Made by a program: the position numbers and the translations under genes. From an uncultured Collinsella sp. (GTDB lineage: Bacteria > Actinomycetota > Coriobacteriia > Coriobacteriales > Coriobacteriaceae): a stretch of DNA of 64,000 bases. Each line of letters starts with the position of its first letter. Position 1 is the first letter of the stretch. Under the pieces are notes generated by a model, which saw nothing but the letters and a program-made list of their open reading frames with translations, ran no database searches and was not told where the DNA came from. Shown here piece by piece: positions 55,313 through 62,374 of the stretch. The stretch lies in contig CATYVQ010000001.1 in assembly GCA_958413895.1 (NCBI GenBank), forward strand, positions 1 to 64,000, read 5' to 3'.

Positions 55313-55831
55313 TTACGCCTCGTTTTCGATGGTGGCGCGGGCACGCTCGGCAGTCAGTTCTGCCAAACGTTCCTCGTCTACCAGGGTGAGGCCCTTGGTC
55401 GGGCACGCCTCGGCACACGCCGGACCGCCGGGACGGTCCACGCACAGGTCGCACTTGAGCACGAAGCTCTTGGTCTGCGAACCCACGCGAACGTCGCCCA
55501 TCAAGACGGGGACCTGCGTGGTCGCCACGCTCACGGCGCCAAAGGGGCATGCCATGACGCAGCTCTTGCAGCCGATGCAGTTGTCCTCGTTGACGCCGAT
55601 GCGATGGTTCTTTGGATCAAAGAACAAGGCGCCCGTAGGACAGGCCTTCGCGCACGGGGCATCCTCGCAGTGATGGCAAGCCACCGGTGCGGAGATCTCG
55701 TACGTACGCGTCACGCGCAGGCGCGGCGCGGCGATGTTACCGGGGATGTCGTGCGCCTCGATACACGCCGCCATGCAGGTTTGACACCCAATGCAGCGCG
55801 AAGAATCGGCTACGACTCGCTTATTACCCAT
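55313..55831 (-). CDS. four-cluster ferredoxin beside fdhF (HydN/HycB-like)
   Basis: 172 residues from the ATG at 55831, with GGAGGGAG upstream; the frame runs to 56005 without homology. Four 4Fe-4S motifs are CIGCQTCMAACIEAH, CHHCEDAPCAKACP, CIGCKSCVMACP and CDLCVDRPGGPACAEACP. It is similar to HyfA but shorter and most like HydN, which aids FdhF activity in E. coli. It is the first gene of the formate hydrogenlyase operon, 75 bases ahead of fdhF. Confidence 0.9.
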   Translation of the reverse strand: MGNKRVVADSSRCIGCQTCMAACIEAHDIPGNIAAPRLRVTRTYEISAPVACHHCEDAPCAKACPTGALFFDPKNHRIGVNEDNCIGCKSCVMACPFGAVSVATTQVPVLMGDVRVGSQTKSFVLKCDLCVDRPGGPACAEACPTKGLTLVDEERLAELTAERARATIENEA

Positions 55832-56259
55832 GTTGTTCACTCCCTCCTGAATCCCTTGCAGGAGAGACCCTGTCGACATTGACCCAAGCCGCCCGTGGCC
55901 TGGCATCGACGAATCGAATGCATGCGGCGAAACATGCACTCGGTAGAGTTTCTCCAACGATATACAGGTTAAATATACGCAGTTGCAGGGGGCAAACTTG
56001 AGCATAGGCCCTGCAATACGGGTGTATTGCAGGGGTTTTGGCAGGTTGGAATTATTCTCTAGAAGCTATAAAGGTGAGTGTATTACATGCGTACGCCCAA
56101 GAAAGATTTCACGTTCGCTTCTGAAGGATGTAGTACGTTTGTAATACTGTTCACAATCAATTACTCTAGTGCAATAAAGTAGTGGTTATAAGATTGGCTA
56201 TTATTAGCCGATGCTGTATTTGACTGTTCATATTGCACGCTCATTAAGGGAGGCCAGTA
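55832..56259. other. divergent regulatory region upstream of the FHL operon and the toxin-antitoxin pair
   Basis: About 430 bases. It contains a perfect 26-base palindrome (separate entry), a second TTGCAGGGG copy (55984-55992), and a GTATTAC / GTAATAC inverted pair near 56077-56146. No sigma-54 type -24/-12 box was recognised, although E. coli FHL uses one. No ORF is credible. Confidence 0.7.
56009..56034. promoter_or_regulatory. perfect 26-bp palindrome, candidate operator of the FHL operon
   Basis: Arms CCCTGCAATAC (56009-56019) and GTATTGCAGGG (56024-56034) are exact inverse copies around GGGT. The location, about 180 bases upstream of the first FHL gene, and the TTGCAGGGG echo at 55984 suggest a transcription-factor site. 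A plus-strand TTTT tail follows, so a terminator role cannot be excluded. Confidence 0.6.
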
Positions 56260-56583
56260 ATGTCATCGACTCAAAAACGAGCCATCCTGCAGGTGCGCAT
56301 TCGCGAGGAAGACAAGCAGCATGCCGAGCATCTCTACGACGCCATGGGCACATCGCTCGCCGAGGCTGTCCGTTTATTTGTCGCGCAAAGCATTTTGATG
56401 CGCAAGCTTCCCTTTCAGCCGGTCGCCGTGCGCTCAAAGGACGGCACCGCCGCCTATGGATCGCTCAAAGCATATGGTGACCCCAATCGCCGCGCCGAGG
56501 AGCGCAATGCCTGGGTTGAATACCTTGCCACGGAAAGCGACGATTCGATTTTGGGTCCCGAGGAAGTAGATATCCATGAGTAG
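56260..56583 (+). CDS. RelB/DinJ-family antitoxin
   Basis: 107 residues. The N-terminus AILQVRIREEDKQHAEHLYDAMGTSLAEAVRLFV is a ribbon-helix-helix type DNA-binding region like DinJ/RelB; the charged C-terminus (ESDDSILGPEEVDIHE) would wrap the toxin. It has GGGAGG upstream and its stop overlaps the next start by 8 bases (ATGAGTAG). It probably represses its own promoter with the toxin. Confidence 0.82.
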   Translation: MSSTQKRAILQVRIREEDKQHAEHLYDAMGTSLAEAVRLFVAQSILMRKLPFQPVAVRSKDGTAAYGSLKAYGDPNRRAEERNAWVEYLATESDDSILGPEEVDIHE

Positions 56584-57031
56584 CACCATCATCGACGAGA
56601 CCGTCATCCTACGCTACCTGCTTGACGACGACGAAGTTCTGTCACCTCGCGCTGCCAAGGTCATCGCCACACGCACCGCTCGCGTCTACCCTGAGATCAT
56701 CACGCGCGTCGTGGTCACGCTGCGCGACGTCTATAAGGTTCCCCGCGTTGAGATTGCTACAGCCATGAGAAGGCTGCTCGATGACGTCATGGTCGACGAG
56801 CCCACCGTTGTCGCCCTTGCCATCAAACTCTTTGGCAAAACCCATATGGACTTTACCGACTGCCTCCTCGCAGCCCGAACCGCCATCTACAACGATGATG
56901 TCGTGAGCTTTGGCAAGCCCATCATCCAAGGCATGATCGATTACCGCCGTAAACGCCAAACCGCCGCCGACGCCCGCAGCCGAAGCACCGACTCCACCAT
57001 CGACAAGCTCCGCCACCGCCCCCGCAGCTAA
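56576..57031 (+). CDS. PIN-domain toxin (VapC-like)
   Basis: 151 residues. The start IIDETVILRYLLDDDEVLSP resembles the first catalytic acid strand of PIN ribonucleases (usually DTNVILRYLL; here DETV). THMDFTDCLLAAR holds the later acid pair, and the last is replaced by VVSFGK where most PIN proteins have FD. A basic tail (RRKRQTAADARSRSTDS) extends past the domain. The overlap with a RelB-like antitoxin marks a toxin-antitoxin pair. The E for N and missing final Asp mean activity is uncertain. Confidence 0.75.
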   Translation: MSSTIIDETVILRYLLDDDEVLSPRAAKVIATRTARVYPEIITRVVVTLRDVYKVPRVEIATAMRRLLDDVMVDEPTVVALAIKLFGKTHMDFTDCLLAARTAIYNDDVVSFGKPIIQGMIDYRRKRQTAADARSRSTDSTIDKLRHRPRS

Positions 57032-57046
57032 ACCTATCCCCTCCTA

Positions 57047-57113
57047 AGTTGCGGTGGAATAGTTCCTGGATTTAGGCTTATTCGAGCTTTTCAGAAATTA
57101 ATTCACCGCAACT
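57047..57113. repeat. TTGCGGTGGAATA palindrome, copy 5
   Basis: AGTTGCGGTGGAATAG and ATTAATTCACCGCAACT are the ends; the interior has diverged more than in copies 2-4. A right half only (ACAGTCCATATTTCACCG, then CAACTT) appears at 57451-57476. Confidence 0.75.
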
Positions 57114-57166
57114 TCCAGGTTGGCCATCCGAAACCGTCAGCCTTGGACCGCGAATGCCACCGTTCG

Positions 57167-57324
57167 CCACGAAATGGGCCCATCTACTACGTTTAACCGA
57201 TTACCCTCGACCATACCGAAATCCGAAAAATCAAAACCGCTGGTAGACGGTTTGCCGATTTTCCGAAAATGCTGCTATGGTCGACCCCTGCGGTCCAAAC
57301 GTAGTAGATGGGCCGCTTTCGTGG
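57167..57324. repeat. 158-bp near-perfect palindrome
   Basis: The 28-base arms begin CCACGAAA and contain GGCCCATCTACTACGTTT; the inverse is at the right end with two differences. Inside are further inverse pairs TCGACCATA / TATGGTCGA, CGAAAAATC / GATTTTCCG and AAACCG / CGGTTT. Most of the sequence can fold on itself. Confidence 0.85.
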
Positions 57325-57338
57325 CTCAGCACCGGACC

Positions 57339-57418
57339 AGTCATTTTGGGACAGGGCTTTTTGGCCACATTTGCCAGCCAATCGTTAGAGCAGTCAAAAA
57401 GCCCGCTCCAAATTAGCT
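57339..57418. repeat. GGGACAGGGC inverted pair
   Basis: TTTTGGGACAGGGCTTTTTG and the inverse CAAAAAGCCCGCTCCAAATT, about 35 bases apart. Single units of the same type occur at 11160, 12512 (inverse), 19216 and, degenerate, at 10832. Confidence 0.75.
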
Positions 57419-57559
57419 ACCCGGCCTTTAATGGGCTCATAAAAGCCAAAAGACAGTCCATATTTCACCGCAACTTAGGAGGGGATGTGGGGTCCCGGCA
57501 TGTATATGAAAACGGCTCTGGCACTAAAAGGAGCCAAAGCCGTTAAAACTATCCTATGG

Positions 57560-57630
57560 AGCGGGCGACGGGAATCGAACCCGCGTCATCAGCTTGGAAG
57601 GCTGGGGTTCTACCATTGAACTACGCCCGC
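57560..57630 (-). tRNA. tRNA-Gly (anticodon TCC)
   Basis: 71 bases. Acceptor GCGGGCG / CGCCCGC with discriminator T. The anticodon loop CTTCCAA gives TCC, for GGA codons. D-loop AATGGTAGAA and T-loop GTTCGATTC are normal. CCA is not encoded. Confidence 0.95.
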
Positions 57631-57636
57631 AAGATA

Positions 57637-57713
57637 TGGTCGGGACGACAGGATTTGAACCTGCGACATCCTGCTCCCAAAGCAGGCGCGCTACCAAACT
57701 GCGCCACGTCCCG
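57637..57713 (-). tRNA. tRNA-Pro (anticodon TGG)
   Basis: 77 bases including an encoded CCA. Acceptor CGGGACG / CGTCCCG; anticodon loop TTTGGGA gives TGG for CCA codons; T-loop GTTCAAATC. It lies 6 bases upstream of tRNA-Gly on the same transcript. Confidence 0.95.
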
Positions 57714-57804
57714 AAGGTGTTGAGCAGCTAAGGTCTAAACCTTGCGTGTCCCAAAGCGAAGGAAATTATAGGGGAGACTCCCCGCCTGTGCAAGCATTGA
57801 TGCC

Positions 57805-59163
57805 TTAGCTCCTCGAATGTGCGACAAAACGACTATGGAGCAGACCGATCACAAAGGCAACCACGGCAACCGGCGCCCACGCGGCTCCAATGTCCGCAAG
57901 CGGCAGTGCATCGAACGGCAGCCACGCGCCCGCAAAGAACGCATCGCGGACCGAGGTGATCACACTCTGCACAGCAACCACGCCGCCGACCCACACCCAC
58001 ACCTGTGGATGAGCATCGCAAAAGCCGTGCACCAGGCCCATAAGTACCAGCACAATGGCAACGGGATACAGGGCGTTGAGCATAGGCACCGAGAACATAA
58101 GAATCACGTCGAGGCCCACGTTAGAAAGCACGCACGAAAACGCCGCGAACACAAAGGCGAGAACCGCAAAGGAGCGGCGCATGGCCTCCTCGGAAGCCTC
58201 CGCTCCCCCTTTGACCACATACGTCTCGCAGAAGTAACGCGAGCAGCAGCTGATAAGGCCAATGCACACGTTCATGCAGGCTAGGAAGAAAATCGCAAAG
58301 ACGACAACCGTGCCAGCAAGACCAAAGTGCATAGAGGCCGAACGCGCAAGGATGGCGGCACCGTTGGTAGCGTCGGGCATCACGGTGCCGAGCTGCATAC
58401 CGGCAAGCCCCAAGCCGCAGTAGATGATGGCCATGAGCACGCCGGCGATCACACCGGAACGCGATATCTCAAAAGCGACGCGCTTGTCGTCGGTAACGCC
58501 CAGCTCATGGATGGTCTCGGCGATGATGATGCCAAAGGCGAGCGACGCAAGCAGGTCCATGGTCTGGTAGCCGGTCAGAAAGCCCTGCACGGCAGCACCG
58601 GCATTGTAGGGGGCCTGCGGCGTGGCAGCCGGTCCCAGCGGCGAGATCACGGCAGCACCCACGACCAGCACGATGAGCGCAATGAGCGCGGGGCCCGTAA
58701 TGCGGCCGAGCACGCGCGTGATGACACCTGGGCGCAGCGTGAGCACAAACGCGACGACGAAGAACCCGATGGCAAACACCAGACGTGCTGCGCCGAGCGA
58801 AACGCCCTCGGGCAGCAGCGGCACCAGCATTTCGAACGCTGTAGAGCTTGTGCGCGGAATGGCCAGGCACGGACCGATAGCCAGGTAGACCGCCGCAACG
58901 AAGAATTCGCCAAACTTAGGATGCACGCGGCCGGCAAGCTCGCGCGCCGTTCCGGCGAGCGCGACGGCGATAAAGCCCATAACAGGCAGACCGATAGCGG
59001 CAATCAAAAAGCCGATCATGGCAAGCGGCGTGGCTGTGCCGGCCTGAAGTGCCAGCAACGGCGGAATGATGAGGTTGCCGGCGCCAAAGAGCATCGAGAA
59101 CAGCGCAATGCCGACGGTAACGACATGGTCGGAGCGCAGGCCGCGCGGGGCGGATGAGGCCAT
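57805..59163 (-). CDS. brnQ: branched-chain amino acid transporter, BrnQ family
   Basis: 452 residues, polytopic LIVCS family carrier that imports leucine, isoleucine and valine with Na+ or H+. The N-terminus VVTVGIALFSMLFGAGNLIIPP is the family signature, and PRTSSTAFEMLVP near residue 95 is also typical. The ATG at 59163 is preferred; the GTG two codons upstream is possible. It comes after the terminator of the cysteine desulfurase gene, so it is probably a separate transcript. Confidence 0.9.
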   Translation of the reverse strand: MASSAPRGLRSDHVVTVGIALFSMLFGAGNLIIPPLLALQAGTATPLAMIGFLIAAIGLPVMGFIAVALAGTARELAGRVHPKFGEFFVAAVYLAIGPCLAIPRTSSTAFEMLVPLLPEGVSLGAARLVFAIGFFVVAFVLTLRPGVITRVLGRITGPALIALIVLVVGAAVISPLGPAATPQAPYNAGAAVQGFLTGYQTMDLLASLAFGIIIAETIHELGVTDDKRVAFEISRSGVIAGVLMAIIYCGLGLAGMQLGTVMPDATNGAAILARSASMHFGLAGTVVVFAIFFLACMNVCIGLISCCSRYFCETYVVKGGAEASEEAMRRSFAVLAFVFAAFSCVLSNVGLDVILMFSVPMLNALYPVAIVLVLMGLVHGFCDAHPQVWVWVGGVVAVQSVITSVRDAFFAGAWLPFDALPLADIGAAWAPVAVVAFVIGLLHSRFVAHSRS

Positions 59164-59186
59164 AGGCACACCTTTCGGGTCGAAAC

Positions 59187-59216
59187 AAAAACGGGACGGG
59201 CAAAAGACCCGTCCCG
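59187..59216 (-). terminator. intrinsic terminator of the selD-yedF operon
   Basis: CGGGACGGG / CCCGTCCCG stem followed on the minus strand by TTTTTG, 15 bases after the desulfurase stop. Confidence 0.9.
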
Positions 59217-59230
59217 CAAGTATATACGCT

Positions 59231-60370
59231 CTAGCAGGCTAAATCGCGCAAAGCGTCAATCGCGGTGTCGACTTCCTCGGCCGTGTTGAAATACCCAAAC
59301 GAAAAGCGAACGATACCCTGGCGCTCGGTCCCGAGCACGCGGTGCATGAGCGGAGCGCAATGGGCACCGGGGCGCGTCGCAATCCCCCACCCTTGCATAA
59401 GCGCGTCCGAGATCTCGGCAGAGTCGATATCGCCCACGTTGAGCGAGACGATCGCCGAGCGCACAGGCTGGTCAAACGCACCGTAGAGCGCAATGCCGGG
59501 GATTTCGCGAACGCCGGCGAGGAAGCGCTCGGCAAGCGCGCGCTCATGCGCCGCAATCGCCTCGACCCCGCCTTGTGCCTCGATAAAGTCGAGACCTGCG
59601 GAAAGTCCCGCGATGCCGTGACCGTTGAGCGTGCCCGCCTCAAGGCGCGTGGGCCACTCGAGCGGCTGCAGTGCATCGAAGCTGTGCACGCCCGTGCCGC
59701 CCATGGCCCACGGAGCCACGTCAACGCCCTCCGCCACGGCCAGGCCGCCGGTGCCCTGTGGACCCATGAGCCCCTTGTGGCCGGTAAAGCACACGACGTC
59801 GAGGCCCATAGCCTGCATATCGACATGCATCGCGCCGGCAGACTGCGAAGCATCGACGATCACGAGGGCGCCGGCAGCATGCGCCATGGCAGCCACGCGC
59901 GCAACGTCAACGGCATTACCAGTCACGTTGGAGGCATGCGTCACCACGACGGCACGCGCACCCGGTGTGACCAGGCGCTCAAGCTCGTCATAGTCGAGCG
60001 CGCCGTTCGCGTCGCAGCCCGCATGCTCAACCATCACACCCTGCTCCGTCGCCAGGCGATTGAGCGGGCGTAGCACCGAGTTGTGCTCGAGCACCGTCGT
60101 GACCACGCGGTCGCCGGGGCGCACCACCCCGTTGATGGCGGTGTTGAGCGCCGCCGTAGAGTTGGGCGTAAAGCACACATGGTCCGCCCTCGGGCAACCC
60201 AAAAGGCGCGCGAGCTTGGCACGGCAGCCATGAATCGTACGAGCGGCATCGAGGGCACCAGACGTGGCACCGCGCCCGGCATTGCCAAGCGAGCACATCG
60301 CCTGCGTCACGGCATCGATGACCGTCTGTGGCTTGTGCATGGTCGTCGCCGCGTTATCCAGGTAGATCAT
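59231..60370 (-). CDS. cysteine desulfurase-family PLP enzyme in the selenium operon
   Basis: 379 residues, class V aminotransferase fold. MIYLDNAATTMHKPQ is the typical start; CFTPNSTAALNTAINGV, TTVLEHNSVLRPL, DASQSAGAMHVDMQ and the PLP lysine in VCFTGHKGLMGPQGTGG are present. IATRPGAHCAPLMH near residue 330 has the catalytic-type Cys. Members supply sulfur or selenium (from selenocysteine) as persulfide/perselenide. Its ATG overlaps the DUF3343 stop, and the operon with selD and yedF suggests selenium mobilisation, but it could also serve sulfur transfer. Confidence 0.88.
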   Translation of the reverse strand: MIYLDNAATTMHKPQTVIDAVTQAMCSLGNAGRGATSGALDAARTIHGCRAKLARLLGCPRADHVCFTPNSTAALNTAINGVVRPGDRVVTTVLEHNSVLRPLNRLATEQGVMVEHAGCDANGALDYDELERLVTPGARAVVVTHASNVTGNAVDVARVAAMAHAAGALVIVDASQSAGAMHVDMQAMGLDVVCFTGHKGLMGPQGTGGLAVAEGVDVAPWAMGGTGVHSFDALQPLEWPTRLEAGTLNGHGIAGLSAGLDFIEAQGGVEAIAAHERALAERFLAGVREIPGIALYGAFDQPVRSAIVSLNVGDIDSAEISDALMQGWGIATRPGAHCAPLMHRVLGTERQGIVRFSFGYFNTAEEVDTAIDALRDLAC

Positions 60371-60618
60371 CGCACGACCTCCCACATATCGATCACGGTA
60401 AAGCCCTCGGTGGGAACGCCTGCCGCGGCAAGCTCGCCGCGTAGCAGTTCCTCATCTGCAGGCAACGCCTTCCACGCCAGACCGCAGCCGGCAGCGACCT
60501 CCCCGGGCACGGGAATCGTTCGCCCGGGAAGGCCGCGCTCGATGCATAGGGTCTCGCACCCCATGGCGGCCGCCGTGGTAGGAAACGTGATGACAAGCGC
60601 CGGGCGCTTCTCCCTCAT
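60367..60618 (-). CDS. DUF3343 protein (putative Se/S carrier), short form
   Basis: 83 residues from the ATG at 60618, with GGAG 5 bases upstream. ALVITFPTTAAAMGCETLC and GRTIPVPGEVAAGCGLAWKAL match the DUF3343 domain of the protein at 33371, but the Cys-rich N-terminus is absent and CGLC is replaced by CGLA. It overlaps the desulfurase start (ATGA), implying the two proteins act together. Confidence 0.82.
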   Translation of the reverse strand: MREKRPALVITFPTTAAAMGCETLCIERGLPGRTIPVPGEVAAGCGLAWKALPADEELLRGELAAAGVPTEGFTVIDMWEVVR

Positions 60619-60637
60619 GGCAACTCCAACCAATACG

Positions 60638-61264
60638 CTACGGGCGCACGACGCGCACGGCCTGCTCCATCTTCTCCACGATCACGTACATGTTGGTGAC
60701 CTCGCCCACGGCAAGCTGGTCCTTAATGCCATAGTGGTCGAGGCAGGTGCCGCAGGTGAGAATCTCGACACCCTGCTCGGCCAGGCCCTTCAGGTCGTCG
60801 AGCACCGGCGAGCCCTCTACGGTGAGCTTGGCACCGCCGTTGTAGAACAGCATAGTCGCGGGCAGCTCCTCCTGCTGCGTCACGGCAAAGATGAAGGCCT
60901 TCATGAGCTTGTGGCCCAGCTCGTCGTCGCCGCGGCCCATGCAGTCGGTGTAGACGGAAATGACGAGCTTGCCCTTGCCGGCGCTGGCATCACAGAAGGC
61001 AGCGCCATCCTGCTCGGGATCGGCCGCGGCAACGGCGCCAGAAGCCGCCACGGTCACGTGCCACTCGGCGTCAGAAACCTTCTCGACCGAGGCCGTGCAG
61101 CCCTTCTCCTGCGCCATCTTGGAGATGTTCTTGACGGCGGTCTCGTTGTCGACCGAGGTCACCACGGCACCCTCGCCATCAAGCTGTTTGAGTGCCTTAA
61201 GCGTCTTGACGACGGGCAGCGGGCAGGCATCGCCCATGGCATTGACTTCAATTTTGGTAGACAT
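60638..61264 (-). CDS. yedF: YedF selenium-metabolism protein (TusA-like plus DsrE-like)
   Basis: 208 residues. The N-terminal TusA-like domain has the sulfur-carrier motif NAMGDACPLPVVKTLKAL with its reactive Cys at about residue 14; the C-terminal DsrE-like half has LFYNGGAKLTVEGSPV and CGTCLDHYGI. YedF is a marker of selenium-using organisms and is thought to carry selenium for selenophosphate synthesis. It is about 60 bases downstream of selD and about 20 upstream of the DUF3343 gene, in one operon. Confidence 0.92.
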   Translation of the reverse strand: MSTKIEVNAMGDACPLPVVKTLKALKQLDGEGAVVTSVDNETAVKNISKMAQEKGCTASVEKVSDAEWHVTVAASGAVAAADPEQDGAAFCDASAGKGKLVISVYTDCMGRGDDELGHKLMKAFIFAVTQQEELPATMLFYNGGAKLTVEGSPVLDDLKGLAEQGVEILTCGTCLDHYGIKDQLAVGEVTNMYVIVEKMEQAVRVVRP

Positions 61265-61324
61265 AGTTTTTCCTTTCGAAAGAACCGTTCTAGAGAACGG
61301 TAAACAGTTACATAAACGTGCGGG

Positions 61325-62374
61325 CTAGCGAACAACGTGGACGGCAGGACCGCCTGGCACCGGCTCGCACACGCGACCGACGACGGCGGCAATACGTCCT
61401 TCGGCATGCAGACGGCGCGCAAGCTCATCCACATCGGCAGCAGGTGCCGCGATGAGCAGGCCACCAGACGTCTGCGGATCGTACAGCGCATCCAACATGC
61501 CCGGCTCCAGGTCTTCGTCGGCAGCCACGCGCGGGCCAAAGAAGTCCTGGTTGCGGTAGGAGCCCGCGGGGATAATGCCCAGACGCGCCATGTCGAGCAC
61601 CTGGTCAAAGAGCGGCACCGCCCCCGACGCAAGCTCAACCTGCACGCCCGAGCCCTCGGCCATCTCGCACGCATGCCCGATCAGACCAAAGCCCGTAATG
61701 TCAGTACAGCCGTGAAGCTCGAGTCCCTCGGCCAGACGAATCGGGGCCTCGTTGAGGGTACGCATCGAGTCAAACACGGCTGCGGCCTCGTCCTGCTCGA
61801 TGAGCTCGCCCTTAATGGCCGTGGTGATGATGCCCGAGCCGATCGCCTTGGTCAGCAGCAGAACATCGCCCACGCGCGCGCCGCTGTTGGCGAGCATGCG
61901 GTCGAGCGCGACAAAGCCACTCACGGACAGGCCGTACTTGGGCTCGTCGTCGTTGATGGTGTGGCCGCCCGCGATGGAGCAACCCGCCTCGACGCACTTG
62001 TCGGCGCCGCCCGCCAGAATCTGACCGGCAACCTCAACGCCCAGACAACTGGGGATGCAGAGCAGGTTCATGGCATGGCTCGGCCGCCCGCCCATGGCGT
62101 AGATATCCGACAGCGAGTTGGCCGCGGCGATCTGGCCAAACAGGAACGGGTCGTCGACCATCGGCGGGAAGAAGTCGATGGACTGCACGAGACCCAAGTT
62201 ATCGCCAACGCGAAAGACGCTCGCATCGTCGGAGGTATCGAACCCCACGAGCAGGTTGTCGTTATGCACATTGGGTAAATCGCCCAGGACCTGGGCGAGG
62301 GCTCCGGGAGCCAACTTAGCGGCTCAACCGCTCGCGGCCGTCATGGACGTGAGCCTCATGGTGTCCTTAGCCAT
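61325..62374 (-). CDS. selD: selenophosphate synthetase SelD, itself a selenoprotein (Sec at codon 17)
   Basis: 349 residues read through an in-frame TGA at 62324-62326. It makes selenophosphate from selenide and ATP. The start MAKDTMRLTSMTAASG-Sec-AAKLAPG puts Sec exactly at the E. coli Cys17 position. DDASVFRVGDN, SIDFFPPMVDDPFLFGQIAAAN and AGGHTINDDEPKYGLSVSG follow. The plain ORF starts only at 62314 and would lack the catalytic residue. The ATG at 62374 has GGGGG upstream and overlaps the stop of the glycosyltransferase gene by a few bases. Confidence 0.94.
62300..62326 (-). promoter_or_regulatory. UGA(Sec) codon and candidate SECIS of selD
   Basis: After UGA come 11 bases, then a GGCUC / GAGCC stem closing a 3-base CCG loop. 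The 11-base spacing equals that in fdhF, but the short loop lacks the GGUCU tip, so binding by SelB is less certain than for fdhF. Confidence 0.6.

Larger units (their letters stand above)
57032..57559. other. intergenic composed of nested palindromes
   Basis: About 530 bases after the toxin gene. In order: a TTGCGGTGGAATA palindrome (57047-57113), a 158-bp palindrome (57167-57324), a GGGACAGGGC inverted pair (about 57339-57418) and a half copy of the first family (57451-57476). Short ORFs in it are products of the palindromes. tRNA-Gly follows. Confidence 0.8.

Noticed and set aside
57120..57546. Small plus-strand ORFs of 98 and 89 codons
   Set aside because: They lie entirely within palindromic repeats and have no ribosome site.
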